From: Penicillus capitatus
Lineage: Eukaryota > Chlorophyta
Reading direction: 5' to 3'
NCBI GenBank assembly: GCA_965649825.1
Contig: OZ287695.1
Location: 310,001-374,000 of the forward strand
DNA: 64,000 nt
This document shows, piece by piece, positions 1 to 11,149 of this stretch (the first letter of the stretch is position 1; every line of letters begins with the position of its first letter). The notes below the pieces were generated by a model. It had not been told where the DNA came from. It saw nothing but the letters and a program-made list of their open reading frames with translations, and made no database searches. The position numbers were made by a program, and so were the translations under genes.

Positions 1-564
1 GCGACAAGTGCTAAGTGACAGAAATGTCACCATTACAGAGACGTCCCATCACCGTTCCCTCAGAATTGCGCCATTCTTTCACAGTTGGGATTCTCTTAAC
101 CTTATGTCTAAAGGTTGAAAACTTCAGCCGACGCTCGGCAACCATCGTCCGACCGTTATTGGCGAGGCAGGTCGGAGGCGAACACCCGTCGCGACCGATA
201 GTCAGCGCGCCAGGTGGTTACGCGTCGCTCTAACCGTTCGAGATGGCTGCGTCGAGCGACACGACGTCTGCATCTCTGACAAAATGTCAGAAATGTCAGA
301 GGATGGCTTCAAGTATTACAGAGCGATGGTATCTACAGGTTCACATTCGCGTATCTGTATGCATGCTGTGACTTGACATGTTAGTCATCTGCCTTTCAAA
401 GCTATAGAAAAGGAACCCTGAGGTGACGTAAACCTCACATAACTGCCCCTTCGGAGACAGAACCGTTGAAAATCTAGGCAGTCACGATTTGACAACCAGA
501 TCCTTCCGACAAGGAGATTTGTCTGATCTTATTTTTTTAAGATCTCGTTTTCTCTGTAAAACTT
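1..564. other. no gene recognised
   Basis: I see no convincing coding exon here. The short open frames have no family resemblance. The stretch lies downstream of the SNM1-like fragment on the minus strand, and I looked in it for the missing C-terminal motif (Tyr-Ser-Glu-His-Ser type) of that family without finding it. Confidence 0.5.
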
Positions 565-1689
565 TCAGCGCGAAAACGAGAACGCGATGGAAACCTTGCC
601 GGTTGTATGGCACGGTCCGCACCTGGTCTTTTCCATCCCCTTCTCGTAGCTCCACCCCGTCGGACGGAACCCGACGACGTGCGAGTAGCGACTCCCGTAC
701 TTCAAAATCAGCTGCGCCGACTCCGCCGTCACCTTCCACAGGGCAATTTGCGAGCCAGCACCGTCTCGAGGCGGCCTACCCCCGCCGACTCACCGCATGG
801 AGGTTCGTCGCTTCGTGGTCTGCCGTGAGCAAGGCCCTGTCATCCGCGCCCAGATCCAAGCAGTTCATCGACGCCATCTTGTCGCGGCTGACGTAGACAG
901 GTTTCTTGGCTCTCCTCGCAACCTGCGGCGGAGATCCACTTTGGATTCGAGACAGAAGGAGCACGTGCCTCCAGAAATGTCGGTCTGGTCGTGTGGTACC
1001 ACTAGATGGTCCGCCGTCTGATTGTCGAGAAAGCGGTCGATCCTCCGATTCCGGTCGGTGTGATGGGCCGGCCTCGTTCGAGATATTACCCCGTTCTTCT
1101 TGTACGGAGCTTCGCCTGGACTCGTAGAGTCCGGCGTTGTGCACCACCTGTTCAGCACCCCGTTGAAACAGGTCGGAGGCGTCCACACTCCGGCGCTCTC
1201 CCTCTCGCCAAAACCTGAGTGCCGAGACGTAGGGCGAATCCCGGTACAACGGTGGGTATGGGACAGCTGCGTGCGAAACTGAGCGTTGCGCGTCGTCGTC
1301 AGCCAGGCTGAAAGTTGCACGAAATCCTTACAAAGCTAAACGAGTTCAGAGCGTCTCCCTTTATCCTCCCCGAACGATGTGACCCTCACAACTGGTGAGT
1401 CACCCACCGCCCCGAACCAGAGAATCATGGCCCCCCAACGCCTGAAACCCTCTTTGACAAGACTTGAAGCGCCCCTTGACGACGTGCACCCCTCGCCAGC
1501 CAGACAGTCCCCTCCCTCGTTTCCCCTCCCTATTCGGGCCAACATGATCCCATTATGGTGCCGTCTCTTCATCTTGCCGACAAGAAACAGGCGCTCCTTG
1601 CCGATGCCATAGGTTCCGAAGAGGAAGAGCGTCTCGGGATGGAAGATCTCGGCCAGAATGGCATCGCAGACGTACTGGACGACGTCATT
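565..1689 (-). pseudogene. SNM1/DCLRE1-like nuclease fragment
   Basis: Three minus-strand exons (1689-1582, 922-794, 732-565) join in frame and match the C-terminal half of the SNM1/Pso2 family, metallo-beta-lactamase/beta-CASP nucleases of DNA interstrand crosslink repair. Recognisable pieces in order are FLFGTYGIGKERLFL, then KKPVYVSRDKMASMNCLDL with LLTADHEATNLHA, then VVGFRPTGW. The first exon has a clear pyrimidine-rich acceptor ending tttttacag. The upstream metal-binding HxHxDH exons are not found in the next ~700 bp, and the reading frame stops about 25 residues after PTGW, before the conserved beta-CASP histidine motif. The first intron is unusually long for this locus (about 660 nt). 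The start of the third exon is uncertain: reading upstream in the same frame gives QIALWK, which also fits the family. Most likely a truncated pseudogene or a rearranged remnant. Confidence 0.6.
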
Positions 1690-2442
1690 CTGTAAAAAAG
1701 AAGGCAAAACAGAGTTGTTTTTTTCTTCCTTTTAACGCCTGTTGAATTATTCACGACTCAACGAATCGGTTTGCGCGACGACAACTTCGTGCCGTTTAAG
1801 ATGACGTTAGGCTGTTTCTCTACGAGTAAGATGAAGATGACGAGGATCCCAAGACGCGCCGAGTATGACGATGATGACTTGAGTGCATGACTCGAACAAA
1901 TGTGCATGTTCAACGCACAAAAAGAAATATTAGAAAGGACATGGAGATAGCAACAGAACGGTGTCTATGCATGCACACAGAAGTGCAAACAATAACGTTA
2001 TCCGTTGACTGTAGGAACAAAGCAGAATTTCGCACGAGGCTAGCGAATGACGAAAACAAAGCTAATACGATAGTGAAATAGATTCTTACTTGGTTCTCGC
2101 TTTCTTGTAATCGCGGATTATCGAATGTTCCTGAGGAAATGACTGCTGAGATTTGCAGAACCAGAGACAAGAGCTCACATTCGCCGTTGATTGCAAATAT
2201 TCGAAGTTGAAGTGTTCTGCAAGATTGACGCACATCCATCACGCAGGCAATTAGTGGTTCATCAAATGTATCAGACGATTAACTTCATCAAGCCCATGAT
2301 ACGACACGCCAAAAATCCGTCCACTCTAGCTTGGAATCAGAGAAAGAGACAGTAGAATGGAGGTTTTATTGTTTATCATATCCATGGAACGGAGAGAACA
2401 TGCGGCTGATGCCTTCGTAATAAAAGATTCTGACAAAGGAAC
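1690..2442. other. intergenic, no gene recognised
   Basis: No exon with family resemblance is seen. The stretch separates the 3' end of NACHT-HEAT gene A from the SNM1-like fragment. I searched it for upstream SNM1 exons and found none. Confidence 0.5.
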
Positions 2443-5400
2443 TCATAAGCGACGTGTAGAAGCGTGCGTGCTTTCATTTGAGACCCGGTGACGAAAAAAG
2501 AAACGTGTGCTTTTTCTAACCTGTTCACTGGAACCACTGTTCTTTAGCAGTCGGGGAAACTCCGTATCAAACTCTTGTCGCAAATACCCAATAAACAAAT
2601 TGATTGCTTCCTTTTTCCATTTTCCAATCTCTTGCGAAAAAGTTGTATGCAACACAAAAGGGACTGTTTTGAATTTCGTAAGGGGATCTAGTGTGAATGC
2701 GTTTTGCATGAAGAAGAATAAAAATCCGCCCTTGTTAGTAGATGGAAACGAAATTGCCGAAGAAATAGCCTCTCTAAGTTTTACGCTTTCCAGTGCCTTT
2801 CTTGCTGCATTGCGAACGTCTTCATTTACGTCAGCGCACCCTCTCGCCAGCGTCGACAGATGCTCGCCGGCATGCTGCGGCGCAGCCACGCCAACGTCGC
2901 CGATGGCCTCCATCGCTGCCTGACGCACACGCCAGTGTTCGTCATCGCGCACCTTCGCTAGCGTCGACAGATTCTCGCCGGCGTGCTGCGGCACCGCCAC
3001 GACGACGCGGCCTATGGTCTCCATAGCCGCTTGACGCACACGCCAGTGTTCGTCATCGCACCCTCTCGCCAGCGTCAACAGATTCTCGACCGCGTGCTGC
3101 GGCGCAGCTACGCTAACGTCGCCAATGGCCTCCATTGCCGCTTGACGCACACGCCAGTCTTTGTCGCAGTACCCTCTCGTTAGCGTCGACAGATGCTCGC
3201 CGGCGTGCTGTGGCACCGCCACGACGACGCGGCTAATGGAGACCATAGCTGCCCGACGGACGTCTTTGCTTACATCAGTGCACCCTCTCGCCAGCGTCGA
3301 CAGATTCTCGACGGCGTGCTGCGGCGCAACTACGCTAACGTTGCCAATGGCCTCCATCGCTGCCTGACGCACACGCCAGTGTTCGTCGACGCACCCCCTT
3401 GTCAGCGCCGAAAGATCTATGTTGCCGTGCTGCGGTGCCGTAGCGACAACACGGCCAATGGCTTCCATAGCCGCCCGACGCACATCTTCGTCCTCGTCGG
3501 CGCATCCCTTTGTTAGCGCTAGCAGGTGCTTGCCGCCGTGCTGCGGTTCCGTTGCGACGACGCGACCGATAGCCTCCATCGCTGCCTGGCGCACGTGCCA
3601 GTCTTCGTCGACGCAACATTTCGCTAGCGTCAACAGATGCTCGCCGCCGTACTGCGACGCCGCGAAGCTGACGCGGCCGACAGTCTCCAAAGCTGCCTGA
3701 CGTACGCGCCAGTGTCCGTCGGCACACACTGTCGTCAGCCTCGGCAGATGCTTGCCGGCGTTCTGCGGGGCCGCCAAGACGACGTGACCTATGGCCTCCA
3801 GCGCCGCCCGACGCATGTCTTTGTCTTCGTCGTCGCACCTTTTCGCCATTGTCGATAGATGTTCGCCAGCGTACTGCGGCGCAGCCGCGGCCACACGGCC
3901 AATGGCTTCCATTGCTGCCTGACGCACGCTCCAGTCTTCGTCGCAGTACCCCTTCGCCAAAGTTGACAGATGCTCGCCGAAGTGCTGCGGCACCGCCACG
4001 ACGACGCGGCCAATAGCGTTCATAGCTGCCCGCCGTACGTCTTTGCTCGCGTCGACAGACCCCCTCGCCAGCGTCGATAGCAGCTCGTCGGCGTTTTGCA
4101 GCGCCGTAGCATCGACTCGGCCGATCGCTTCCATCGCTGCCCGACGCACGTATTTGCTTACGTCGGCGCACCTCATCGTCAGCGTCGACAAATGCTTGCT
4201 AGCGTTCTGTGGCGCCGCCACGACAACGCGGCTAATGGCTTCCGTTGCTGCCTGACGCACGCGCCAGTGTCCGTCCGAGCACCCCCTTGCTAGCGTCGAC
4301 AGATACTTGCCGGCGTGCGTCGGCGCGACCGCGACGACGCGGCCAATGGCCTCTATCGCTACCCGACGCACATGCCAGTCTTTGTTGTCGCACCCTTTTG
4401 CTAGCGTCGACAGATGATCTCCGACTTGCCGGGGCATTTGGTGTGCGATAAAACACAACCTTCTCGTGCACTCCCTTTTATCGCACCAACTATCGGGTGC
4501 TTTTGCTTTCTGAGAGAGGAATTGCCCTATTTCCTTGCTGTGCTTTGAAGAGTGTCTTGCGAGCTTTAGGACTTCTGCAATCTTAGTCGTCTCCATCCGT
4601 GTTAATTCCTGCGAATGTGCGAGCAGTTTCTTCACTTCATCGATCGTGTCATCGAGAACTAGAGGAAATCCTTCCAATACGCTGGGTAATTGTTGGAACT
4701 CCTTTACTACGATTTCACGGATAAGAATATCGTCGACGGTGCGCTCGAGCAGTTGGCGAGCGCTCTCGACGAGTTTCACTGCGTGCTCGTCGTTTAGAAC
4801 GTCTTCCATGTCGTTTTCATCTGTCTTCTCCAGGATTACCTCGAGAACTCGCATTCTCAAGAAAAGGTGTTGTATCCCGAGAACCTCGACGGGTTCTTCG
4901 TCGATTATCCAAAGCAACTCTACCAACGCTTGTTTGCTTCGACCATCCGCGAATGCATGCATTGCGAAGGTTAGCGTGAGTTTATGCTTCTCGTCATACT
5001 TCCCCCCGCGAATGAAATCGAGCACTCTCGTCTTCTCGTCCGATTCTTTTTGCTTCAACATTCTCGCGATGTATCTTCCAGCAAAGTACTCCTGGCAGGT
5101 CAAGTGAAGGAATTGATACTCCTTTCCCTCCAACACGAGCAGGAGGAGTCCACTCTCTTTGAAAGTCCGAGCCGCATTCTTCGACGTTGCGTGTTGCATG
5201 ACAAATCTCTCGTGGATGAGAATTCGACCCTTCCGAAGCGATTCAAAGGCTATCTTTTCTAAATCCTTGAAAAGTTCCGCTTTCTGTACGTTTCTCGCTG
5301 CTGGCTTCTTTTCGAATCTTTTCCAGACGTAGTTTGTCATGTCATTGTATATCTGAAACATGCTTGCTCTCTTCTTTTCTTCTTCGATCGCTGTACCGTG

Positions 5401-7821
5401 TTCTTTTGACAACGAACATAGAATGTGTGCAGTCACCGGAATGTGTGCCATCTCCCACATGGCGGTAGTGTTTTTGAGAGAACGGATGAGTCTCGGTGCT
5501 TCGTCCTCTGACAGTTTGCTCTTTATGTAATCTTGTAACTGTTGATCATCAAAGCCAAGACACTCCACTTGAATATCGGCACGCATCTCAATGTTTCTCA
5601 AGTTATATGGGCGAGAAAGCAACAGAATCTTGCATGTGCATCCCCAGATTTTAGATATAATCTCTTTCGAGTGGTCGTTTGCTTCGTCCAGTCCATCAAG
5701 CATGAGCAGCGTCGAAGGACAGTCGAGTTCGTCTTGTATCTGAGCGATGAGGTCTTTGCAGTCGAATTCATTATCTCTCTCAGAGTAGCATATCTGCGAA
5801 ATGACCGCTTCGAGACTTGTCCATTGTCGGCCCTTGTGGTCGGTACCGTTCAGGACTCGCACCGGGACGACGTAAACGGTCTCGAATTCTTGAGCCATTT
5901 CTCCCAAGGCCCATTTGTGCGCGACGACTTTGGTGATACACGTCTTACCGGATCCTGGGTTTCCATAGAGCAGCACCCTTCGAACTTCGCTTTCCCGATC
6001 TCCGGGTTTGAGAGATCGTCGCTTGAACAGATCGTCCAGAGCAATGGGTTTCGTGATCCTTGTCTTTTCGTAGTGTTCTTTCACTTGGTCTTCTCCACTT
6101 TCCGAGGACTTTCCCTCTCTTTCGTCCACTCGCCGAGTAACTTCTTCCGCTCCCTCTGTTGATTTGAACCCTGGCTCTTCGATAATATCCTCGGAGATGA
6201 CGACGTGGTGCTTCATGTCCTTGACATGCTTGGGGGATTCTTCTTCAAACAAGGACGTCACCTACGAAACAGAGCGCTCTTATCGTCTCGGATGCGTCTT
6301 TCGTGGCAGTACCGTTACGAAATTGTCTCGTAAGTATTTGCGTCTTAGAACTTCTCTTCTCGAATCCAAGATGCTCAGAGGAATGTATCCCACATCTCTG
6401 CCGACGTTGACGCACAAATCCTTCCGTTCCACTTCCGGCTTTTGCGGGGATCGAGCTGCGAGCTTGTCTTCTATGCTACTTCCACCCAACCATTCCGCTA
6501 AGGCTCTTTGGGCAGGACTCTTGTTAGATTGTTGTAGGTTTAACAATGCGTTCTTGATGTCTTCGTTGCATCGACCGATTCCGTGCAACTCATGCATGAT
6601 ATCAAGGAGTGCGATTAGGATATCGCTATCGTCAACCCACCCTTCGTTGGCAGCCTGCTGCGTTGCTAGATCAACCAGCTTCGCCGTGGCTGCGTCTCGG
6701 GCTTTTTCCGACGGACCTCCAAGTGCGAGTGTGCCCAGCTCACGCATAATGCCGTATCTCAAGGCCTTTGAGTCTTCTTTGTCATTCATGTTCTTTTGGT
6801 GCTCCATTGCCGCACTTTCGTGGGCTTCAAAAATCCCAAGCTTCGTTTCATCCTTTAATGCTTCTTGTCTTGCTATCATCAGATTCTTGAACGTGTCAAA
6901 CCACGGCTTTTTTGAAACTCCCGCGTCAGCAAAGGCAGCTCGAGCTTCTGTATATACATTCTGCAAAGTCGCAGGATCGATGTCACCTCTTGCCAGATTT
7001 CTGAGACAGTGAAAAACATACAGGAATACGCAAAACCCGCAGCCAATATTTTGCACTGCACGTTCAAGATACGAAGAAGAATCTTCCGTTCCGAGGCGTT
7101 CCACTGCTTGTCGAAGAGTCTTGAAATGGAAGCTGACCGGGTAGTACTTGCATGAGAGCTCCATCGCTCTTTCTTTTTCTGCAATGACACGACGAAGTTC
7201 AAGCTTCTCTTTTATGCAGACGCTATTGTGACTGATTTCTGAAAGTACCAAGAGAGTCTGACGAAGAGCGAAGAATGTGGCTTCGTGCTCTGCGAAGTTC
7301 TCTCTTGTAAGTCTTGGTTCTGGAGAAAGGCTGCTCAAGAGCTCCTTTGCTACCACGACCAGCTCTGCAACCCCACCGTATGTCGAAGGATCGACGTGCA
7401 GAAGCGCTAAGTACAGGGCAGCGGCCGCATTCTCTTGGAGAGATTCGCCCGGACGAATACACGAACGGAGCGAACAAACCATGTTCTTCAGGATGCTCTT
7501 GTCTTGCATGGAGCGGGACGTAATTCTGGCCAATTCTGCGTACTCCAGAACAGATTCGTGGTTAAGACATCCCTTGCTTTGTCTGACATAGTTGAGCAAC
7601 CAACCATGGAGGACTGCACGCTCGTCATCCGTCGCCGCGTTGTAGGCCAAGACAAGCGACTTGGTACTATCGATTCTGTACTTCTTCGCGACGCCGCGCA
7701 GAGCTTTCGGATTGTGTTGTTTAGCAGCTGCATTCAGTGTAATGGATTGACTACCTTCGCCAACAGTCGATGCCGGAGACCCTCCATTACTGGGTCCTTC
7801 GTCTGGAGCTTGAGCTTGCAT
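2443..7821 (-). CDS. NACHT-HEAT repeat protein, copy A
   Basis: Two exons, 7821-6313 and 6261-2443, are joined by a 51-nt GT-AG intron that is conserved in position and phase in copy B, giving 1,775 aa. Residues 1 to ~500 are an all-helical-looking region with no family I recognise. At ~603-610 lies the P-loop GNPGSGKT, about 85 residues later a Walker B LLMLDGLDEAND, then a sensor-like LLLSRPYN and an HLTCQEYFAGRY motif, the usual order in NACHT NTPases of the STAND class. From about residue 1,115 come 15 HEAT-like repeats of 37 residues (consensus close to HLSTLARGCADEDWRVRQAA), then a conserved non-repeat tail containing FTLDPLTKFKTVPFVLH. No signal peptide or membrane segment is seen, so it is probably cytosolic. 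NACHT proteins generally switch and oligomerise on ligand binding; the HEAT array would be the sensor, by analogy only. The start ATG is chosen because it is the first one shared with copy B. Confidence 0.88.
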
Positions 7822-8385
7822 ATTCGGATGCAGCGCGCCCGACAAGGTCTTCGCTTGTAAGTTTTAACGGAACAGGTAGAGTTTCTTATCACGCACAAAG
7901 TTCGCAGAAAAGTTCGCAGTCGAGAAGATGATTCGAATTTTCTGGTCGGCGTAAATCGATTGTGATGGCGATTGATTTGATAGAACGACCCTAACTGAGA
8001 TCGACTCCATTCCTGGTTACAGCTTTCTGGCTGACGAACAGAACTTGCTGTCGCCTCACATTGCAAAGATTCTGACTAGAAAGATGACAAGCACGGTCCT
8101 TCTATCATATCAGAGGTACGGACGAAACCAAGGAGTTGTTGTTCAGGGAACCTTCAAGTCGTTCATCATCTCCCAATCGACCTCGTATAATCAGAGATTG
8201 ACTCTTTACCAGTCCCATCACGATCTGACGAGGTGTTGAGGTAATCTTGTAAACATTGACTGTCGACGAAGACTTGGAAAAGACCATCATCTCTTTGGCG
8301 TTTCGTCAGAGATATTGCACCACTACGTGGCATGACAGCGAAGGATAACACTATCCACTTCATCCTTCAACTGATGTAGCAAACA
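2540..8385 (-). repeat. inverted segmental duplication, left arm
   Basis: This block is homologous, in opposite orientation, to about 39150-46230. Similarity covers both coding exons, the intron position and roughly 540 bp upstream of the start codon. On the minus strand, GCTGTAACCAGGAATGGAGT near 8010 matches + strand ~39520, and GATGAAGTGGA near 8363 matches ~39168. The upstream part has indels that shift frames between the arms, so it behaves as non-coding flank or 5' UTR. Confidence 0.75.
2800..4417 (-). repeat. HEAT-coding tandem array, 111-bp units (15 copies)
   Basis: Fifteen imperfect tandem units of 111 bp encode the HEAT region of copy A. The unit is a multiple of three and poor in stop codons, so long spurious frames stay open on both strands. 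GC is visibly higher here than in the flanking exons. Confidence 0.9.
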
Positions 8386-9393
8386 GAAGAAAAGAAGAGA
8401 TAGATATACACGCCCCGCCGACAACGATGTTTCCGATAGCGTACAGAGATGTAGAGAGTGTTATGTCTAGTATCTCTCAATGGAATTCATTCTTTAATCG
8501 ACGGGATTTCTGCTCATAGACCACCTATTGACACAGTAACCACCGAAAAGATGCCAAAAAATTCCTGTAAACGCTAAAAGCATCTAAAACCAGCCACACG
8601 TCCTGTCAAGGGGCTTCGACTTCCCTTTCACTAATCGAATGCCCAAAGAGGTCCATTTAAAGACAGCCAACATTCCGAGACACTTGTGAGCCGACAACAA
8701 ACAGAACAGACCCTTACTCTACACAGATTTCAAAAAAAAAACTTGAAAATGCGAATCAATCGCGACACAGACAGAGAATTCGAAATGGTTAGAGTAAAAA
8801 ACTCAAGAATGTACTGTAGAGCTTCATCGAATTCTTCTCTGCAAGAAAGAAGTGTTGTCCCAAACATTGGCCGTTACTGTAGGGCGTCATCGGAATCTGA
8901 TCGTATCAGTACTCCTGACTTGTGGTGGTCTTGTAACCGCAGAGCTAGAAGCTGGATAGTCCCAGCATCCGTATTGCTTCAGATGCACGATGAAACTTCA
9001 GTTCATTCGATTCCCGTCGTTTGCAGAGTCCACTTCTCTCTGAGTTTTGTTCTGAAATCATAGCGCTCTCTTGACAGTAATCGAAAATAGCCCGATGTAG
9101 ATTCCAACTCTAAGTGGCTTCATGCCGTGAATGTCCAGCAAGATGATGAACCACCTGTCACAGGATTGCGATATGTTTGTCATACACACTGTAGGCAGAT
9201 TGTTGAGACAGAGTGACATGTTGGAATGGATAATGACGACGTCATTTGGTGTTGGCATTGACGTCTTGAAGACTGCTTGACGCTTTCATCCAGACACATT
9301 GGAATTTTGACTATGGAGAGATGTCGATAGGGAACGATACTGGAGCGGCAGAATTATTAATTTGCGTAGGAACCTTTGATTTTCTGTCCGTCT
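8386..9393. other. no gene recognised
   Basis: AT-richer sequence with only short open frames. An open frame on the + strand at 8686-9063 has no family resemblance and no paralogue in the window, so it is not called. Confidence 0.45.
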
Positions 9394-9980
9394 CTAACAT
9401 TCTCGGTGCCAGATATCCATCATATCCATCACCCGCGGCATGGACCCACTATCCTCCACGCCTTCCCTCCACCATATCGACTGCTCGCATGCTTCAACTG
9501 GACATGTATTTTCTTTGTCTATGTACACAATTGAACCATATTTTGCTGTCAAGCTTCTCGCATCTAGAGGAACTATTACCTCGGAATAAAGGAGGGACGT
9601 CGTCACTTTAAACACGTACGACGCTTTGATGGCTGCGAGCATGGACGAACTCGCTTCACAACCAGATGCCTTCAACGAAGGAGCAAAAGGTTCTCCACCC
9701 CGAGTCCCCGCCCACCCTCCACACCTCGATATCGGACGGATGAAACCTTCAGCGCGTCTTGTGTGAGTAGTAAAAGGCGGAGGATGGAATGAAGAACGCG
9801 TCTGTCAAAGGGAAAGGCAATCCTCTCAATGTTTACGAAGAAGTCCGTGCAACTCAGCTTGATGGCTTCTTCTAAGATCACAAGCATAGGCTGCATTTTC
9901 ACTTTGAGATGCCTGTGTTCTCGTAGACAGAGTCGATGGGTGATTGGATGCGTTTCATCGTTCATCAAGATTGCAAACAA
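9394..9980 (-). CDS. possible small two-exon gene, unknown
   Basis: Two minus-strand open segments, 9980-9747 and 9669-9394, can be joined in phase by a 77-nt GT-AG intron to give about 169 aa. I do not recognise the product. Visible pieces are a leucine/isoleucine-rich helical stretch around LHSILRLLLLTQDALK and a segment TSLLYSEVIVPLDARSL. There is no signal peptide. Codon use is not obviously coding and neither family in the window contains it, so this may be chance. Confidence 0.25.
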
Positions 9981-11149
9981 TTATGGCAGCTGTCTCTTTA
10001 CTTTCCGCTAGCAGAGAAGCATTCGACTTTGCCCTCATACACGTCAGTCACATCTAATGCATTTGTTCTAAATGAGCACAGATACGCTCGCTACTCGTCC
10101 GTTATGGCTACAACTGGACTCAGAGAGGAGACTATATAGATCGGTAGCGTTCTTGCACACAGAGAATAAGAGTTGAAGTTTAAAACTTGCACAGGGTGAA
10201 GTGGAATGCATAGAGAAACACACGACTGACAGTGTGTTTAGATTGGCAGCAATGCTTGCTGGTCTGATGTGAATTTTGCAAAAACTCTAGGATATATGGC
10301 CCGGGTATGCGAAGGCGGAAAATTGTCGCTTTTGCAGGTTTGCACCTCTCTTCAAAAGGGTCATATCGCATCATGTGCCAGAGAGAGCATGGGAAAGTTG
10401 AAGGCGCAGGACCAGGCGTCGCATTAGAAATCGCCCACAGAATGCATAGGTGTGAACACACATAGGTAACCCCACCACACCGTACCAATGTTCAAATACT
10501 CAACTCTTGTACAGTTAAACTCTTATGCATGCAAACTTCTCACGAAAGTCACAAGATCCTTTCTCCGATGGAAACTGTCGGACGAACAGAAAAAGTTGAG
10601 AGTGGCGCATACACGCAAAATTTGATTTCGGATTGGGTCAGAGACAGAAAGACGTGTCCGAGCCACAGAGTGATAACACGTTACGTTTGCACGAATGAAT
10701 GTCTCTCTTCGAGAAAAGACTTCACCAGTAGTCGTGGCAACGCATCCCGTCCACTTTTGCACGTATCGACTCAAATGTTATGTATATGCAGAACTACATG
10801 TGTACTGTGATTTGCCTACATTCGACAGATTAAGCAAAACAGCAGGCCCATTGTTTAAGAGTGACAAAAAATCCATCCCACGGTTCTTGAATGAAGGTGC
10901 GTCTGACCTCGAAAGCCCGAAGACGAGTCGACGACCCGTGTTGTATCAGACGCATCCCGCTACATCGAGCGTACGTGTCCGTGACCCTCATGGAGTTTCC
11001 GAAAGTTAAACATCGCGTTGTGATCTAGGCGACGCGACTCGGCGCACTCCGCGCTAAAGCCCAACCATTGCACAACAAATACTGGAGTACCACCAAACGG
11101 TCGTCGTTCCTTAGGTTGACTAGTAATACGAATGCGTGAGAAAGAGGAG
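9981..11149. other. no gene recognised
   Basis: Nothing convincing on either strand. The stretch lies downstream of protease-ankyrin gene 1; open frames at 10180-10488 (-) and 10529-11009 (+) have no family resemblance. Confidence 0.45.

Noticed and set aside
776-1320. Two overlapping 150-codon minus frames as an independent gene
   Set aside because: Part of one is a real SNM1-like exon (922-794) read through its introns; the rest lies in the long intron and has no resemblance to any protein.
3335-4171. 278-codon minus-strand frame rich in Arg inside HEAT array A
   Set aside because: It is a shadow of the HEAT-coding frame: the 111-bp unit is a multiple of three and lacks stops in other frames, giving repetitive Arg/Ala-rich translations with no conserved core.
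8105-8363. Small secreted-looking peptide (MKWIVLSFAVMP) upstream of NACHT copy A
   Set aside because: The matching sequence upstream of copy B has a stop after seven codons and indels that shift frame, so it is better read as duplicated non-coding flank.
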